From NCBI GenBank assembly GCA_031178355.1, contig JAPSJC010000003.1:1-64000 (forward strand): DNA of 64,000 nucleotides, read 5' to 3'. The notes below the pieces were generated by a model that did no database searches, had not been told where the DNA came from, and saw only the letters and a program-made list of their open reading frames with translations. Shown here in pieces: positions 45,814-55,880 of the stretch. Position 1 is the stretch's first letter. Every line of letters starts with the position of its first letter. The translations under genes were made by a program, and so were the position numbers. The stretch is from Ureibacillus sp. (GTDB lineage Bacteria; Bacillota; Bacilli; Bacillales_A; Planococcaceae).

Positions 45814-46959
45814 ATGATATATTTTGACAATAGTGCAACAACAAAACCATATAAAGAAGTGTTAGACACTTTTGTTACGGTAAATGAACAATTTTACGCT
45901 AATCCTGCATCAATCCATGAAGCAGGTACGGATGCGAATATATTATTAGATCGAGCAAGAAATCAAATTGCACAAATTTTTCATACAGATGAAAGATGCG
46001 TGATTTTTACAGCAGGTGGAACAGAATCAAATAACCTTGCGATATTTGGAATCTCAAAAGCAAATACTCATAAAGGGAAGCATATTCTTACAACCGACAT
46101 TGAACATGCATCGGTATTAGAAGCATATAAATCTCTTGAAAAAGAAGGATTTGAAGTTGAATATTTACATGTCGATAATTCTGGGGTTATCTCATTAGAA
46201 GAATTAAAGGCAAAAATTAGAAAAGACACTGTGCTTGTGAGTATGATGCACGTAAATAATGAAATAGGTTCAATACAACCAATTGAAGAAGCAGCACAGA
46301 TTATACATGCTAATAGTCGTGCAACTTTTCATGTCGATGCAGTACAAAGCTTCGGAAAATTGCCAATTCATTTTAATGGTGATAATGGTCCGGATATTAT
46401 TACGATTTCTGGCCATAAAATCCATGCTTTGAAAGGAACAGGCATTATTGTGTTCCGTCAAAAAATGAATATTAACCCATTAATACTTGGTGGTGGACAA
46501 GAGTTTGGAATTCGAAGTGGAACAGTAGCTGTTCCGCAAGCTGTTGCTCTTGCCAAAGCTGCAAGAATTGCAATAGAAAATTTAAATGCAGCAAAAGTAA
46601 GATATCGTAATTGGCACAAAGGCCTAATTCAATTCTTATCTAAATTTGGAGACCTTATTCATATTTTATCTACTAATTCTGGTGTAGGGCATATTGTGTC
46701 ATTTAGTGTGAAAGATCTTAAAGGTGAAATATTAATAAATGCATTGCAAGATCGTGGAATCATTGTATCAACTTCAAGTGCATGTTCTTCAAAACAAAAG
46801 AAAACGAGCCATGTTGTAACTGCACTCAATGTAGATCCTAAATATAAAAATGGCGTTATTCGTTTAAGCTTTGGTGCATTTAATACAGATGAAGAAATTG
46901 AAAGATTTAAAACAGAATTTACTTATGTGATGAAAGAACTAAAAGGAGTTAATCTATAA
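45814..46959 (+). CDS. nifZ: Cysteine desulfurase NifZ (NifS/IscS family)
   Basis: This PLP enzyme converts cysteine to alanine and carries the sulfur as a persulfide, which it passes to ThiI. The 381 residues from ATG 45814 include the PLP lysine at 202 (ISGHKIHAL), the cofactor-binding HVDAVQ and the mobile catalytic cysteine at 324 (STSSACSSKQKK). In B. subtilis the nifZ-thiI pair serves s4U8 tRNA modification, and here too the stop and the thiI start overlap (TAATG). aaaggttgg is the ribosome site; the TTG at 45805 is within it. Confidence 0.93.
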   Translation: MIYFDNSATTKPYKEVLDTFVTVNEQFYANPASIHEAGTDANILLDRARNQIAQIFHTDERCVIFTAGGTESNNLAIFGISKANTHKGKHILTTDIEHASVLEAYKSLEKEGFEVEYLHVDNSGVISLEELKAKIRKDTVLVSMMHVNNEIGSIQPIEEAAQIIHANSRATFHVDAVQSFGKLPIHFNGDNGPDIITISGHKIHALKGTGIIVFRQKMNINPLILGGGQEFGIRSGTVAVPQAVALAKAARIAIENLNAAKVRYRNWHKGLIQFLSKFGDLIHILSTNSGVGHIVSFSVKDLKGEILINALQDRGIIVSTSSACSSKQKKTSHVVTALNVDPKYKNGVIRLSFGAFNTDEEIERFKTEFTYVMKELKGVNL

Positions 46960-48167
46960 TGGAATGGAAAGAAGTATTAATAAGATATGGTGAATTGTCT
47001 ACAAAAGGAAGAAATAAAAAGGAATTTATTAACCGTCTGAGAGACAATATTCGAAATACGTTTAAAGAAATATCGCCACTTAATATCGTTACTGAACGAG
47101 ATAGAATGCATATTCAAATTGAAAGTAATGATCAAATGAACATTTTGATGGAGAAATTACCGAAAGTTTTTGGTATTCAATCTTTTAGTCCAGTTGCAGT
47201 TTGTGATAAAAATTTAGACGCGATAAAATTGTTAGCAATTGAAATAATGAAGGATTTTAAGGATCAAAACCTAACATTTAAAGTTGAAGTAAGACGTTCC
47301 GATAAATCGTTTCCATATGAAACACATGAACTTCAAAGAGAAATTGGCGGAGCAGTTTTAAGTCATTATGGAAATCTTACCGTTCAGGTAAAAAAACCAG
47401 ACGTTGAGCTTCGTATTGAAGTACGTAAGGATGCCATTTATATGATGGCGCAAATTATTCAAGGTGCTGGTGGTATGCCAGTCGGTTCAAACGGTAAATC
47501 ACTTTTAATGTTATCCGGTGGAATTGATAGTCCTGTGGCTGGCTACATGATGTTAAAAAGAGGAGTTCGCTTAGAAGCAATTCACTTTTTCAGTCCACCT
47601 TATACTAGTCAAAATTCATTAGAAAAAGTAAAGGTTCTCGCAAACGAATTGTCTAAATTTGGATATAAAATTCGATTACACGTCATTCCATTTACGGATA
47701 TACAAGTCCTTATTAAAAATCGAGTACCTGAAAATACAATTATGACCACTACAAGAAGAATGATGATGAAAATCGCTGATAAAGTACGTGAAGAAATTAA
47801 TGGATTAGGCATAGTAACTGGTGAAAGTTTAGGCCAAGTTGCAAGTCAGACATTAGAAAGTTTAACGGCAATTAATGATGTGACATCTACACCTATTCTT
47901 AGACCACTAATCGGATACGACAAATTAGAAATCATTGATATAGCAGAAAAGATTGGAACATACGAAACATCGATTCAACCGTTTGAAGATTGTTGTACAA
48001 TTTTTACTCCTGCAAGTCCTAAAACAAAGCCGAAAGTTGAAAAGGTTAACTACTACGAAAGCTTTACTGACTTTGATGAATTAATAGACAAAGCAGTACA
48101 AAACCGTGAATTATATATCTTCCCAATGGTGAAGCCGAAAGAAGATAAATTCGATGGTTTACTGTAA
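46959..48167 (+). CDS. thiI: tRNA 4-thiouridine synthase ThiI
   Basis: This 402-residue protein has an N-terminal ferredoxin-like/THUMP RNA-binding region (about 1-165) and a PP-loop ATP pyrophosphatase with SGGIDSP at 186-192. It adenylates U8 of tRNA and receives sulfur from the desulfurase. The C-terminal rhodanese domain of the E. coli protein is absent, the usual Bacillus form. CCTIF near residue 347 contains Cys residues that may take the persulfide (inference). It is translationally coupled to nifZ. Confidence 0.94.
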   Translation: MEWKEVLIRYGELSTKGRNKKEFINRLRDNIRNTFKEISPLNIVTERDRMHIQIESNDQMNILMEKLPKVFGIQSFSPVAVCDKNLDAIKLLAIEIMKDFKDQNLTFKVEVRRSDKSFPYETHELQREIGGAVLSHYGNLTVQVKKPDVELRIEVRKDAIYMMAQIIQGAGGMPVGSNGKSLLMLSGGIDSPVAGYMMLKRGVRLEAIHFFSPPYTSQNSLEKVKVLANELSKFGYKIRLHVIPFTDIQVLIKNRVPENTIMTTTRRMMMKIADKVREEINGLGIVTGESLGQVASQTLESLTAINDVTSTPILRPLIGYDKLEIIDIAEKIGTYETSIQPFEDCCTIFTPASPKTKPKVEKVNYYESFTDFDELIDKAVQNRELYIFPMVKPKEDKFDGLL

Positions 48168-48220
48168 ACGATAATTTAATTTGAAATAAAAAGAACAAAA
48201 AAATTTCTCTCATCTTTTGT

Positions 48221-48249
48221 GTATGAAAAAACGAATCCGGCACATTCTA
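48221..48249 (+). promoter_or_regulatory. Sigma-G-type promoter of the SASP gene
   Basis: gtatg (48221-48225) as -35 core and cattcta (48243-48249) as -10, with a 17-bp spacer, fit forespore sigma-G promoters. The site is 25 bp upstream of the SASP start. Confidence 0.7.
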
Positions 48250-48273
48250 AATGCACAAGGAGGTGAGACAGAG

Positions 48274-48486
48274 ATGGCTTCAAACAACAACGGTAACAGC
48301 AACAAATTATTAGTGCCTGGTGCTAACCAAGCATTAGACCAAATGAAGTATGAAATCGCACAAGAGTTTGGTGTTCAACTCGGACCAGATGCGTCTTCTC
48401 GTGCTAACGGATCAGTTGGAGGAGAAATCACTAAACGCCTAGTGCAAATGGCTGAATCACAATTACGTGGTACTCAAGGTCAATAA
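48274..48486 (+). CDS. sspA: Alpha/beta-type small acid-soluble spore protein
   Basis: This 70-residue protein coats and protects spore DNA and is degraded in germination. The GPR protease site lies in [12 protein letters not shown], and the two conserved helices are [19 protein letters not shown] and [19 protein letters not shown] 48274 has a strong aaggaggtgag site; an in-frame extension to 48217 would run through the sigma-G promoter and is rejected. Position next to thiI and an acyl-CoA synthetase matches B. subtilis sspA. Confidence 0.96.
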   Translation: MASNNNGNSNKLLVPGANQALDQMKYEIAQEFGVQLGPDASSRANGSVGGEITKRLVQMAESQLRGTQGQ

Positions 48487-48493
48487 GACTTGC

Positions 48494-48530
48494 AAGGGCT
48501 AGTAGCTTATGCTACTAGCTCTTATTTTTT
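48494..48530 (+). terminator. Terminator of the SASP gene
   Basis: agggctagtagc / gctactagctct stem with a short loop, then ttattttttg. Confidence 0.88.
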
Positions 48531-48733
48531 GTGTTTTTCAAGTTCTTACTCTAAGTAAAATTACTTATTTTAGTGAATAAAATAAAAAATAGTACCTACT
48601 ACTAAAACCTTGGTATATAATGAGGTTATAGAAAATGCTTAAAGGACTTTTTTACTTCTTTTGTATATGTCTATTTTCTTAAGCACTAACATATATAAAA
48701 TTCAAAAATATATTTAATTTGGGGGAATGAGTA

Positions 48734-50314
48734 ATGAAAAGAGAAGATTTATTAGCTCCTGAAGATTACAACATCGTAGATGAAATTGAACGATTTGCTA
48801 GTAAAGAAGGAAAATTAGCGTTAATGGTTCATCATGAAAATGGAGAAATTACGAAAATAACGTATAGAGAATTAATGAAACAAGCAAATAAAGTAGCAAA
48901 TGTTTTAACAAATCGTGGTCTTAAAAAAAGTGACGTTATACTAGTGATGGTTCCCCGTTCAATCGAAGCTTATTTTACATACATTGGAGCTTTAAAAGCT
49001 GGACTAACAATTATTCCTAGCTCAGAAATGTTAAGAGCAAAAGATATTGATTATCGTATCATACACTCTCAAGCAAAGGCAGTTATTGCGTTCGAAAATG
49101 AATTATCTCAATTCGATGAAGTAGAAAATCTAAATGGCCTACAACAACTAGTTTTCGGAAATTCACAAGGATCTTGGATTTCCATGCAAGCTGAAATTGC
49201 ACAAGCTTCAGATGAGTTTGAAGGCAAACTAACAAAAAACTCGGATATCGCTTTCCTATCTTATACGAGTGGTACAACTGGTAATCCTAAAGGTGTTGTA
49301 CACTCACATGGTTGGGGATATGCACACTTACGTACAACAGCTTCACAATGGTTAGGTGTAGAAGAGGATGATATCGTTTGGGCAACAGCAGCACCAGGCT
49401 GGCAAAAGTGGATTTGGAGTCCATTTTTAGCGGTATTAGGGAGCGGAGCAACAGCATTTGTTCATATAGGTCGTTTTAATCCACAAGATTATTTACAAAT
49501 GCTTCAAGATCACCAAATCAATGTGCTATGCTGTACACCTACAGAATATCGATTAATGGCAAAAGTGGATGGTTTAGAAAAATATAACTTATCTAGTGTT
49601 AAGAGTGCTGTCTCAGCTGGTGAACCGTTAAATAGTGAAGTCATCAATAAGTTTATTGAAGTATTCTCACTACAAGTACGTGATGGATATGGCCAAACAG
49701 AAAATACATTATTGGTCGGTACTTTACTTGATATGAAACCAAAACCAGGATCAATGGGTAAACCAACTCCAGGTAACTTAGTTGAAGTAATAAATGACTT
49801 AGGAGAGCCAACAAAACCTGGGGAAGTTGGAGATATTGCAGTCCATTCCTCTACTCCAGCGTTATTTAAAGGATACTTAAAAGATCCTGAAAGAACGCAA
49901 TTACAATATCGTGGTGAGTGGTTTTTAACTGGAGATCGTGCATATAAAGACGAAGAGGGCTATTTTTGGTTTGAAGGTCGCGGTGATGATATTATCGTTT
50001 CTTCAGGGTATACAATTGGACCATTTGAAGTTGAAGATGCGCTTGTTAAACATTCAGCAGTTAAAGAATGTGCTGTTGTTGCTAGTCCCGATGAAATTCG
50101 TGGTAACATCGTAAAAGCCTTTGTAGTTTTACGCGATTCAGAGTTGAAAAACAATCCAAACCTTATTAAAGAACTACAGGACCATGTGAAAACGATAACA
50201 GCACCATATAAATATCCTAGAGAGATTGAATTTATTGACGAATTACCAAAGACGTCTTCTGGTAAAATTCGTCGAATTGAACTTCGTCAAAAAGAGTTTA
50301 ACCAAACTGTTTAA
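48734..50314 (+). CDS. ytcI: Acyl-CoA synthetase (YtcI/MbcS-type, AMP-forming)
   Basis: This 526-residue ANL-superfamily ligase activates a carboxylic acid to acyl-AMP and then acyl-CoA. Motifs: P-loop SYTSGTTGNPKGV (A3), GYGQTEN (A5), TGDRAYKDEEGYFWFEGRGDD (A7-A8) and the C-terminal catalytic lysine in ELPKTSSGKIRRIE (A10). The nearest described relatives are S. aureus MbcS, for branched short-chain acids, and B. subtilis YtcI beside sspA. The same organism retains only a piece of acsA, but this enzyme lacks AcsA-specific features (for example WWMTETG), so acetate is probably not its main substrate. Confidence 0.85.
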   Translation: MKREDLLAPEDYNIVDEIERFASKEGKLALMVHHENGEITKITYRELMKQANKVANVLTNRGLKKSDVILVMVPRSIEAYFTYIGALKAGLTIIPSSEMLRAKDIDYRIIHSQAKAVIAFENELSQFDEVENLNGLQQLVFGNSQGSWISMQAEIAQASDEFEGKLTKNSDIAFLSYTSGTTGNPKGVVHSHGWGYAHLRTTASQWLGVEEDDIVWATAAPGWQKWIWSPFLAVLGSGATAFVHIGRFNPQDYLQMLQDHQINVLCCTPTEYRLMAKVDGLEKYNLSSVKSAVSAGEPLNSEVINKFIEVFSLQVRDGYGQTENTLLVGTLLDMKPKPGSMGKPTPGNLVEVINDLGEPTKPGEVGDIAVHSSTPALFKGYLKDPERTQLQYRGEWFLTGDRAYKDEEGYFWFEGRGDDIIVSSGYTIGPFEVEDALVKHSAVKECAVVASPDEIRGNIVKAFVVLRDSELKNNPNLIKELQDHVKTITAPYKYPREIEFIDELPKTSSGKIRRIELRQKEFNQTV

Positions 50315-50470
50315 TAGAAACAATTGTTTGTGTTAAAAAATTCTATTAAAGTTAATACTATTTCTCGGGAAATATCTATGTTAAATTGACAAGAACATTT
50401 CTTTACGAGGTAGTAGGGATATTTTTGAAGAATTTATTAAAACGGCTAATGAATATAATTAGTACTGAAG

Positions 50471-50517
50471 AAGACTGTCCAGTTATTAAAAAACTGGACA
50501 GTCTTTAAAATTTTATT
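50471..50517 (+). terminator. Terminator downstream of the acyl-CoA synthetase gene
   Basis: aagactgtccagtt / aactggacagtctt perfect 14-bp stem with a 7-nt loop and a T-rich tail. It is 157 bp after the stop codon. Confidence 0.85.
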
Positions 50518-50574
50518 TCTTTGAAACATTTGTTGATGGTTAATCGTAAAACTATATAAGGAGGAATTAATACT

Positions 50575-51579
50575 ATGAATACGAAAAGATGGATTGCAAT
50601 AATAATTGCAGCATTTTTATTTATTTTTTCAATTGGATTAAATGCTGTGATAGGCTTTTTTAGTTCGGATTTGATATCAAGTGTAACGAATGATAATGAC
50701 ATTACATTAAATGAAAATGTCATTGAAAGTGGGACGCTTACGGAAAAAATCGTATTACTAACAGTCGATGGTGCTATTCAAGATGTTGGGACCGGTACAG
50801 CTTGGTCACAAGTAGCATATGATCATCAATTGTTTTTAAAACAACTTGATACAGTTTTACAAGATAATACAGTAAAAGCAGTTGTTTTATCCGTGAATTC
50901 ACCTGGTGGTGGAGCTATTGAATCCGCTGAAATTCATGAAAAATTAGTACAGATTAAGCAAGAAAAGAGTATACCAATATATGTTTCAATGGGTTCAATG
51001 GCGGCATCGGGAGGCTATTATATAGCAGCACCAGCTGATAAAATATTTGCTCATAGGGAAACGATAACAGGCTCTATAGGCGTAATCATGTCTAGTTTTA
51101 ATTTTTCTCAGCTAGCTGAAAACTTTGGCATTGAATTTGAAACGATAAAATCCGGAGAACATAAAGATATGTTCAGTGGAACAAGACCTACAACTGAAGA
51201 AGAAAAAGTAATGGTACAAGAGATGATTAACGATTCCTACGAAGTATTTGTAGATGTTGTTGAACAAGGGCGCGGTATGAGTGAATCAGAAGTAAAAGCA
51301 GTTGCAGATGGTCGTATTTTAGGTGGTTCCCAAGCAGTTAAAGCTGGATTGGTAGATGAATTAGGTGGCTTGCAAGATGCAATTGATAGCCTTCGATCGG
51401 ATTATGGATTACAAAATGCTACGTTGTTTGAATACCAAAGTGGTTCTGGTGGCCTCAGGTCTTTTATTGGTATGAAAATCAGTTCATTATTTGGCCCTAC
51501 TCCCGAACAACGAATGCTAACTGAGATTATGAATTCATCAAATTCACCAAGACTAATGTATTTATATGGTGAATATTAA
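50575..51579 (+). CDS. sppA: Signal peptide peptidase SppA
   Basis: SppA is a membrane-bound serine protease that degrades cleaved signal peptides and has a role in lantibiotic resistance in Bacillus. One N-terminal helix (about 6-30) precedes the S49 domain. The catalytic Ser145 (SMAASGGYYIA) and Lys197 (SGEHKDMF) are 52 residues apart, exactly as Ser147/Lys199 in B. subtilis SppA. The 334-residue length is normal. ATG 50575 follows aaggaggaa. It is followed 12 bp later by yteJ, as in Bacillus. Confidence 0.95.
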   Translation: MNTKRWIAIIIAAFLFIFSIGLNAVIGFFSSDLISSVTNDNDITLNENVIESGTLTEKIVLLTVDGAIQDVGTGTAWSQVAYDHQLFLKQLDTVLQDNTVKAVVLSVNSPGGGAIESAEIHEKLVQIKQEKSIPIYVSMGSMAASGGYYIAAPADKIFAHRETITGSIGVIMSSFNFSQLAENFGIEFETIKSGEHKDMFSGTRPTTEEEKVMVQEMINDSYEVFVDVVEQGRGMSESEVKAVADGRILGGSQAVKAGLVDELGGLQDAIDSLRSDYGLQNATLFEYQSGSGGLRSFIGMKISSLFGPTPEQRMLTEIMNSSNSPRLMYLYGEY

Positions 51580-51591
51580 GGAGGGATAAAT

Positions 51592-52182
51592 ATGTCAATA
51601 CAAGACAATTATGGATCTAACTTTCACCCCTCACATGATAGTAATAGTATAAATAATCCGTTACATGAATCCATTTCCGTTATAGGTGAATATCAAGAAA
51701 AAACGGTTGGGTTTTGGATGCGCTTTTTTGCATTTATTATTGATCAAGGGCTTGTTACTGCGATTATTGGTATTGTTGTGTATCCTTTATTTAGGGTCTA
51801 TGATTGGAGTTTAACCGATTCTAGTTATTTTGCTCCAATTACAATAATCTCAGCTATTTTCTATTATGGTTATTTTATTCTGATGACTAAATATGTTGGG
51901 CAAACATTAGGGAAAATGATATTTGGTATAAAGGTACAAGCATCAACTGGCGGTAACTTAGATTGGAGTACTGTATTCTTTAGAGAGTTAATTGGAAGAT
52001 TTATTAATAACACCATTCCAATACTATATCTACTTGTCATCTTTATGCCGAAAAATAATAGTGTGGCAGATTATTTCGCAGATACAGTTGTGATTCAAGA
52101 AAACGTATATATTAAAAAGCAGACTAGGGATACAACTTCGGTTGAGGTGAATTCACAAAGTAATATTTCACCTTTAGTATAA
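51592..52182 (+). CDS. yteJ: RDD-domain membrane protein YteJ
   Basis: This 196-residue protein has an RDD domain: FWMRFFAFIIDQGLVTAIIG supplies the Arg and Asp of the family name. Three membrane helices are expected (about 46-65, 82-102, 140-155), and TLGKMIFGIKVQ is the conserved cytosolic loop. Function is unknown, though in B. subtilis YteJ works with SppA in resistance to antimicrobial peptides. It is in an operon with sppA and has an aaggaggg site. Confidence 0.9.
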   Translation: MSIQDNYGSNFHPSHDSNSINNPLHESISVIGEYQEKTVGFWMRFFAFIIDQGLVTAIIGIVVYPLFRVYDWSLTDSSYFAPITIISAIFYYGYFILMTKYVGQTLGKMIFGIKVQASTGGNLDWSTVFFRELIGRFINNTIPILYLLVIFMPKNNSVADYFADTVVIQENVYIKKQTRDTTSVEVNSQSNISPLV

Positions 52183-52281
52183 TTTGTTTTTTTGTATAAG
52201 TTTTTAAATAATAAGCTATCTTATTTGCATTGATGAAATTACTTTTAGTAAGATGATTACAGAAAGGGAGGCGTTCAAATA

Positions 52282-52791
52282 ATGGTACAAGTAACATTTA
52301 AAAACAATCCAGTAACTTTAGTAGGAAATGAGGTAAAAGTAGGTGACCAAGCACCTGATTTTACAGTATTAGCAAATGATTTGTCACCTATTACTTTACA
52401 AGAGTCAGAAGGGAAAGTTCGATTAATCGCTTCTGTTCCTTCATTAGACACAGGTGTTTGTGACGCGGAAACTCGTCGTTTTAATGAAGAGGTAGCGAGT
52501 ATTGGTGGAGATGTTGTATTCTATACTGTATCTGTAGATTTACCATTTGCTCAAAAACGTTGGTGTGCAGCAGCTGGAATTGAGGGAGTACACACAGTTT
52601 CAGACCACAAAGAATTGTCTTTTGGTGAAGCTTACGGAGTATATATTAAAGAACTTCGTCTACTTGCTCGTGCAGTGTTTGTCATTGACCGTTCTGGTAC
52701 AGTAACATATGTTGAATATGTGTCAGAAGGAACAAGTCATCCAAATTACGAAGCTGCTGTTGAAGCTGTAAAAGCTGCTCTAGCAAAATAA
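52282..52791 (+). CDS. tpx: Thiol peroxidase (atypical 2-Cys peroxiredoxin)
   Basis: Tpx reduces hydroperoxides with thioredoxin. The peroxidatic Cys60 lies in DTGVCDAETRRF and the resolving Cys95 in KRWCAAAGI, the 35-residue spacing typical of Tpx. It has 169 residues and a gggagg site before ATG 52282. It is monocistronic, with ytxK downstream as in B. subtilis. Confidence 0.96.
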   Translation: MVQVTFKNNPVTLVGNEVKVGDQAPDFTVLANDLSPITLQESEGKVRLIASVPSLDTGVCDAETRRFNEEVASIGGDVVFYTVSVDLPFAQKRWCAAAGIEGVHTVSDHKELSFGEAYGVYIKELRLLARAVFVIDRSGTVTYVEYVSEGTSHPNYEAAVEAVKAALAK

Positions 52792-52864
52792 TATCTTTAA
52801 GCGAACTATTATTGTAGTACAATCATACTTAGATAATTACCATCTTTGTCTAGTATTTTACGTA

Positions 52865-52900
52865 TAACCCACTCGACTAAATTTTTGCGAGTGGGTTGTT
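52865..52900 (+). terminator. Terminator of tpx
   Basis: aacccactcg / cgagtgggtt stem with a T-containing loop. The tail (gttcattt) is weak in T. Confidence 0.65.
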
Positions 52901-52919
52901 CATTTAGAAGGAGTAAACC

Positions 52920-53849
52920 ATGGAAAAATTAGAACAAATTTTTGCTTTCATTAACGAAAAAGCTGAACACTATGAACAAACTAATAATCTAACATATCTC
53001 GAAAGTGTACTAAATACTCTTGAAGATGTGCTTGACCATAAAAATGAGTGGGCTGGGGAGGGTGCTTCTAAAGAGGAAATAAGGAAAGCTATTCAATTGG
53101 CTATACTTAAGGGTATGAGAAAAGCTTCTCAACCCAATCATCAAATGACACCTGATACACTAGGATTGTTAGTAGGATATTTCGTAGAACAATTCTTTGA
53201 AGAAAAACTAAAAGATTCACCTATATCCATACTCGACCCGGCAGTAGGTACAGGTAATTTACTAATTACTGTTATGAATATGTTAGATGGTAAAACATTT
53301 GCAACTGGTATAGAAGTGGACGAAACATTAATTCGCTTAGCGGCAGATACCGCAGAATTAACACAACAGCCTATCATGCTATATCATCAAGATGCGCTAC
53401 AAAAAATGCTCGTTGATCCTGTTGATGCGGTTGTTTGTGACTTGCCGGTTGGATATTATCCAAACGAAGAAGTAGCCCTTGATTATGAACTTTGTGCAAG
53501 TGAAGGGATGAGTTATGCACATCACTTATTTATTGAACAGTCCTTAAACTATGCTAAAGAGGGAGCGTATTTATTTTTCCTTGTTCCATCCAATCTTTTT
53601 GAATCAGAGCAGTCTAAGGATTTACACAAATATTTGAAAAAACATGCTTGGATTCAAGCGGTCATTCAGTTGCCTGATGGAATATTTGCAAATAAAGTAT
53701 TAGAGAAAAGTATTCTAATTTTACAAAAGCAAAGTAAAGATTTACGTGCTCCCCGAGAAGTGTTATTAGCGAAAGTTCCAAATATGTCCAATAAGCAAGC
53801 GTTAGCCGCATTTTTTGATAAAGTTCAAGTGTGGAAAGAAGAAAAATAA
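52920..53849 (+). CDS. ytxK: YtxK-like class I SAM-dependent methyltransferase (N6-adenine methylase fold)
   Basis: This 309-residue protein resembles the catalytic part of type I HsdM. The SAM-binding motif I is DPAVGTGNLL (about 105-114). The catalytic motif IV, normally NPPF/Y, is DLPVGYY (about 166-172), a clear departure that the YtxK family shares. A helical N-terminus precedes it. No HsdS or HsdR gene is nearby, so this is not a restriction system. The natural substrate is unknown. ATG 52920 follows agaaggag. In B. subtilis ytxK lies between tpx and ackA; ackA is not here. Confidence 0.85.
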   Translation: MEKLEQIFAFINEKAEHYEQTNNLTYLESVLNTLEDVLDHKNEWAGEGASKEEIRKAIQLAILKGMRKASQPNHQMTPDTLGLLVGYFVEQFFEEKLKDSPISILDPAVGTGNLLITVMNMLDGKTFATGIEVDETLIRLAADTAELTQQPIMLYHQDALQKMLVDPVDAVVCDLPVGYYPNEEVALDYELCASEGMSYAHHLFIEQSLNYAKEGAYLFFLVPSNLFESEQSKDLHKYLKKHAWIQAVIQLPDGIFANKVLEKSILILQKQSKDLRAPREVLLAKVPNMSNKQALAAFFDKVQVWKEEK

Positions 53850-53867
53850 GAATTGCATAAAGATGGC

Positions 53868-53905
53868 AAATCCCCAAAACGGAACTAACTTCGTTTGGGG
53901 ATTTT
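53868..53905. terminator. Terminator between ytxK and the universal stress gene
   Basis: aaatccccaaaacg / cgtttggggattt stem, T run on the plus strand. It can serve both converging genes. Confidence 0.8.
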
Positions 53906-53923
53906 CTATATTTGTTAACTTTA

Positions 53924-54376
53924 TTATTCTTCGTTATCAGGAGTACGAACTACTAATACATCACATTTTGCAGAGCGTACGATTGCTTCAGAAACAGAAC
54001 CAATTAAGAATCGTTCAACTGCATTTAAACCTGTTGCACCACATACGATTAAATCGGCATCGACAACTTTAGTAAGCTCTTTTGTAATAATGACTTTTGG
54101 GGAACCGTATTCAATCATCACATTTACATTTTTCACGCCGGCATCTTCAGCTTGCTTTTTATAACTTTCCAAAAAATCCTTAGAAAACCCTTGGGCACTT
54201 TCCGCGAGTGAACGATCAGATGCTTCTCCTGCTGCAAATGAACGTGAGTCAATTACATTCACTAAATTTAGCTTTGCAGCATCATTGCATTTTGCTATAC
54301 CGATGGCTTTTTTTAATGCGTATTCCGCCTCTTTTGAACCATCCACGGCTACAACGATACTATTGTATTGAGTCAT
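53924..54376 (-). CDS. Universal stress protein (UspA family, ATP-binding type)
   Basis: This 150-residue cytoplasmic dimer-forming protein begins with SIVVAVDGSKEAEYAL. It carries the ATP-binding pattern G-x2-G-x9-G-S as GATGLNAVERFLIGS (about 118-132), placing it in the ATP-binding MJ0577-like group. It is monocistronic with aggagga before the ATG. It stands where ackA lies in B. subtilis order; no specific role can be given. Confidence 0.92.
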   Translation of the reverse strand: MTQYNSIVVAVDGSKEAEYALKKAIGIAKCNDAAKLNLVNVIDSRSFAAGEASDRSLAESAQGFSKDFLESYKKQAEDAGVKNVNVMIEYGSPKVIITKELTKVVDADLIVCGATGLNAVERFLIGSVSEAIVRSAKCDVLVVRTPDNEE

Positions 54377-54669
54377 AAAAAATACTCCTCCTTTGTCTTC
54401 ATACCTTGATTATAACAAAGTGAATAATAAAGGTAATATATAACACACAGTCCTTAATCAGAAGATTTACTAAATAGTATATAATATCTTGTAATTAACA
54501 ATTATGTTCTTTACTAGCAATATTAATAAGGTGATTCGTAACCTTTTATTATACTATCTATTATTTAAAAACTAAAAATAGCAAATTATAGAAAACTTTG
54601 TTTCCAAATTTAGAAATGACTGATAAGATAGAATTGTCAGATTATTACTTACAGAAAGAGGAATCGGCT

Positions 54670-55803
54670 ATGAAAATAGGGGTACCAAAAGAGATAAAAA
54701 ACAATGAAAATCGTGTAGCTATGACTCCAGCTGGAGTTGTAACATTAACGACTGCAGGTCATAAAGTATTTATTGAAACAGGTGCAGGACTAGGTTCTTC
54801 ATTTACAGATCAAGATTACCTTTCTGCAGGTGCAGTGATTGTCGAAACTGCAGCTGAAGCTTGGGCACAGGATATGGTTATGAAAGTAAAGGAACCAGTA
54901 TCTAGTGAATATCAATATTTCCATGAAGGATTAATATTATTCACATATTTACATTTAGCTCCTGAATATGAACTTACTCAAAATTTAATAGATAAAAAAG
55001 TAGTAGGAATTGCATATGAAACAGTACAATTACCAAACCGTTCATTACCATTACTAACACCAATGAGTGAAGTAGCTGGAAAAATGTCAGTTCAAATTGG
55101 TGCACAATATTTAGAAAAAATGAATGGTGGAAAAGGAATTTTGTTAGGTGGAGTTTCTGGTGTCCAACGAGGTAAAGTCACAGTCGTTGGTGGTGGAATG
55201 GCAGGAACAAATGCTGCCCGTATAGCAGTTGGAATGGGTGCAGATGTGACAATTCTAGATGTAAATCCGGAACGCTTACGCCAATTGGAAGATATTTTCG
55301 GGTCTTCTGTACAAACTTTAATCTCAAATCCATTTAATATTGCAGAATCAGTAAGGGATTCTGATTTAGTGATTGGTTCAGTGCTTATTCCTGGAGCAAG
55401 AGCACCAAAACTAGTTACGGAAGAAATGGTTAAGTCAATGAAACCTGGGTCAGTTATTGTTGATATAGCGATTGACCAAGGTGGTAGCTTTGAAACAACT
55501 GATAAAGTTACAACTCATGATGACCCAACGTATGAAAAACATGGTGTTGTTCATTATGCAGTTGCAAATATGCCCGGAGCAGTTCCGCGTACTTCAACAA
55601 TTGCGTTAACTAATAATACAGTTCCATATGCATTACAAATTGCAAATAAAGGTTTCAAACAAGCATCTATTGACAATGAAGCATTAAGAAAAGGGATCAA
55701 TACATTAGAAGGTCATGTTGTCTATCAAGCGGTAGCTGCTGATCAAGGTCGCGGATATGTACCTGTTGAATCTCTACTAGTAGATACATTACAAAATAAA
55801 TAG
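54670..55803 (+). CDS. ald: Alanine dehydrogenase
   Basis: Ald interconverts L-alanine and pyruvate plus ammonia with NAD, feeding carbon and nitrogen in growth on alanine and in sporulation. It has 377 residues. [20 protein letters not shown] is the family N-terminus, with the pyruvate-binding Arg and Lys. The NAD loop is [15 protein letters not shown], and [12 protein letters not shown] is diagnostic. ATG 54670 follows agaggaatc; an in-frame extension to 54598 lacks a ribosome site and adds a stretch absent from the family. The 54377-54669 region should hold its promoter, but no strong sigma-A pair was found. Confidence 0.95.
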   Translation: MKIGVPKEIKNNENRVAMTPAGVVTLTTAGHKVFIETGAGLGSSFTDQDYLSAGAVIVETAAEAWAQDMVMKVKEPVSSEYQYFHEGLILFTYLHLAPEYELTQNLIDKKVVGIAYETVQLPNRSLPLLTPMSEVAGKMSVQIGAQYLEKMNGGKGILLGGVSGVQRGKVTVVGGGMAGTNAARIAVGMGADVTILDVNPERLRQLEDIFGSSVQTLISNPFNIAESVRDSDLVIGSVLIPGARAPKLVTEEMVKSMKPGSVIVDIAIDQGGSFETTDKVTTHDDPTYEKHGVVHYAVANMPGAVPRTSTIALTNNTVPYALQIANKGFKQASIDNEALRKGINTLEGHVVYQAVAADQGRGYVPVESLLVDTLQNK

Positions 55804-55850
55804 AAAAAAGCTATTTAAGGAGTAATTATCCTCTTTAAATAGCTTTTTTC
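55804..55850 (+). terminator. Terminator of ald
   Basis: aaaaaagctatttaaggag / cctctttaaatagctttttt stem followed by a T run. Confidence 0.9.
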
Positions 55851-55880
55851 TATACTAGTATAATTATAAAAATAGACACA

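Noticed and set aside
52920-53849. YtxK as part of a restriction-modification or phage-defence system
   Set aside because: No specificity or nuclease gene nearby, altered catalytic motif, and the gene sits in its usual tpx-adjacent place.
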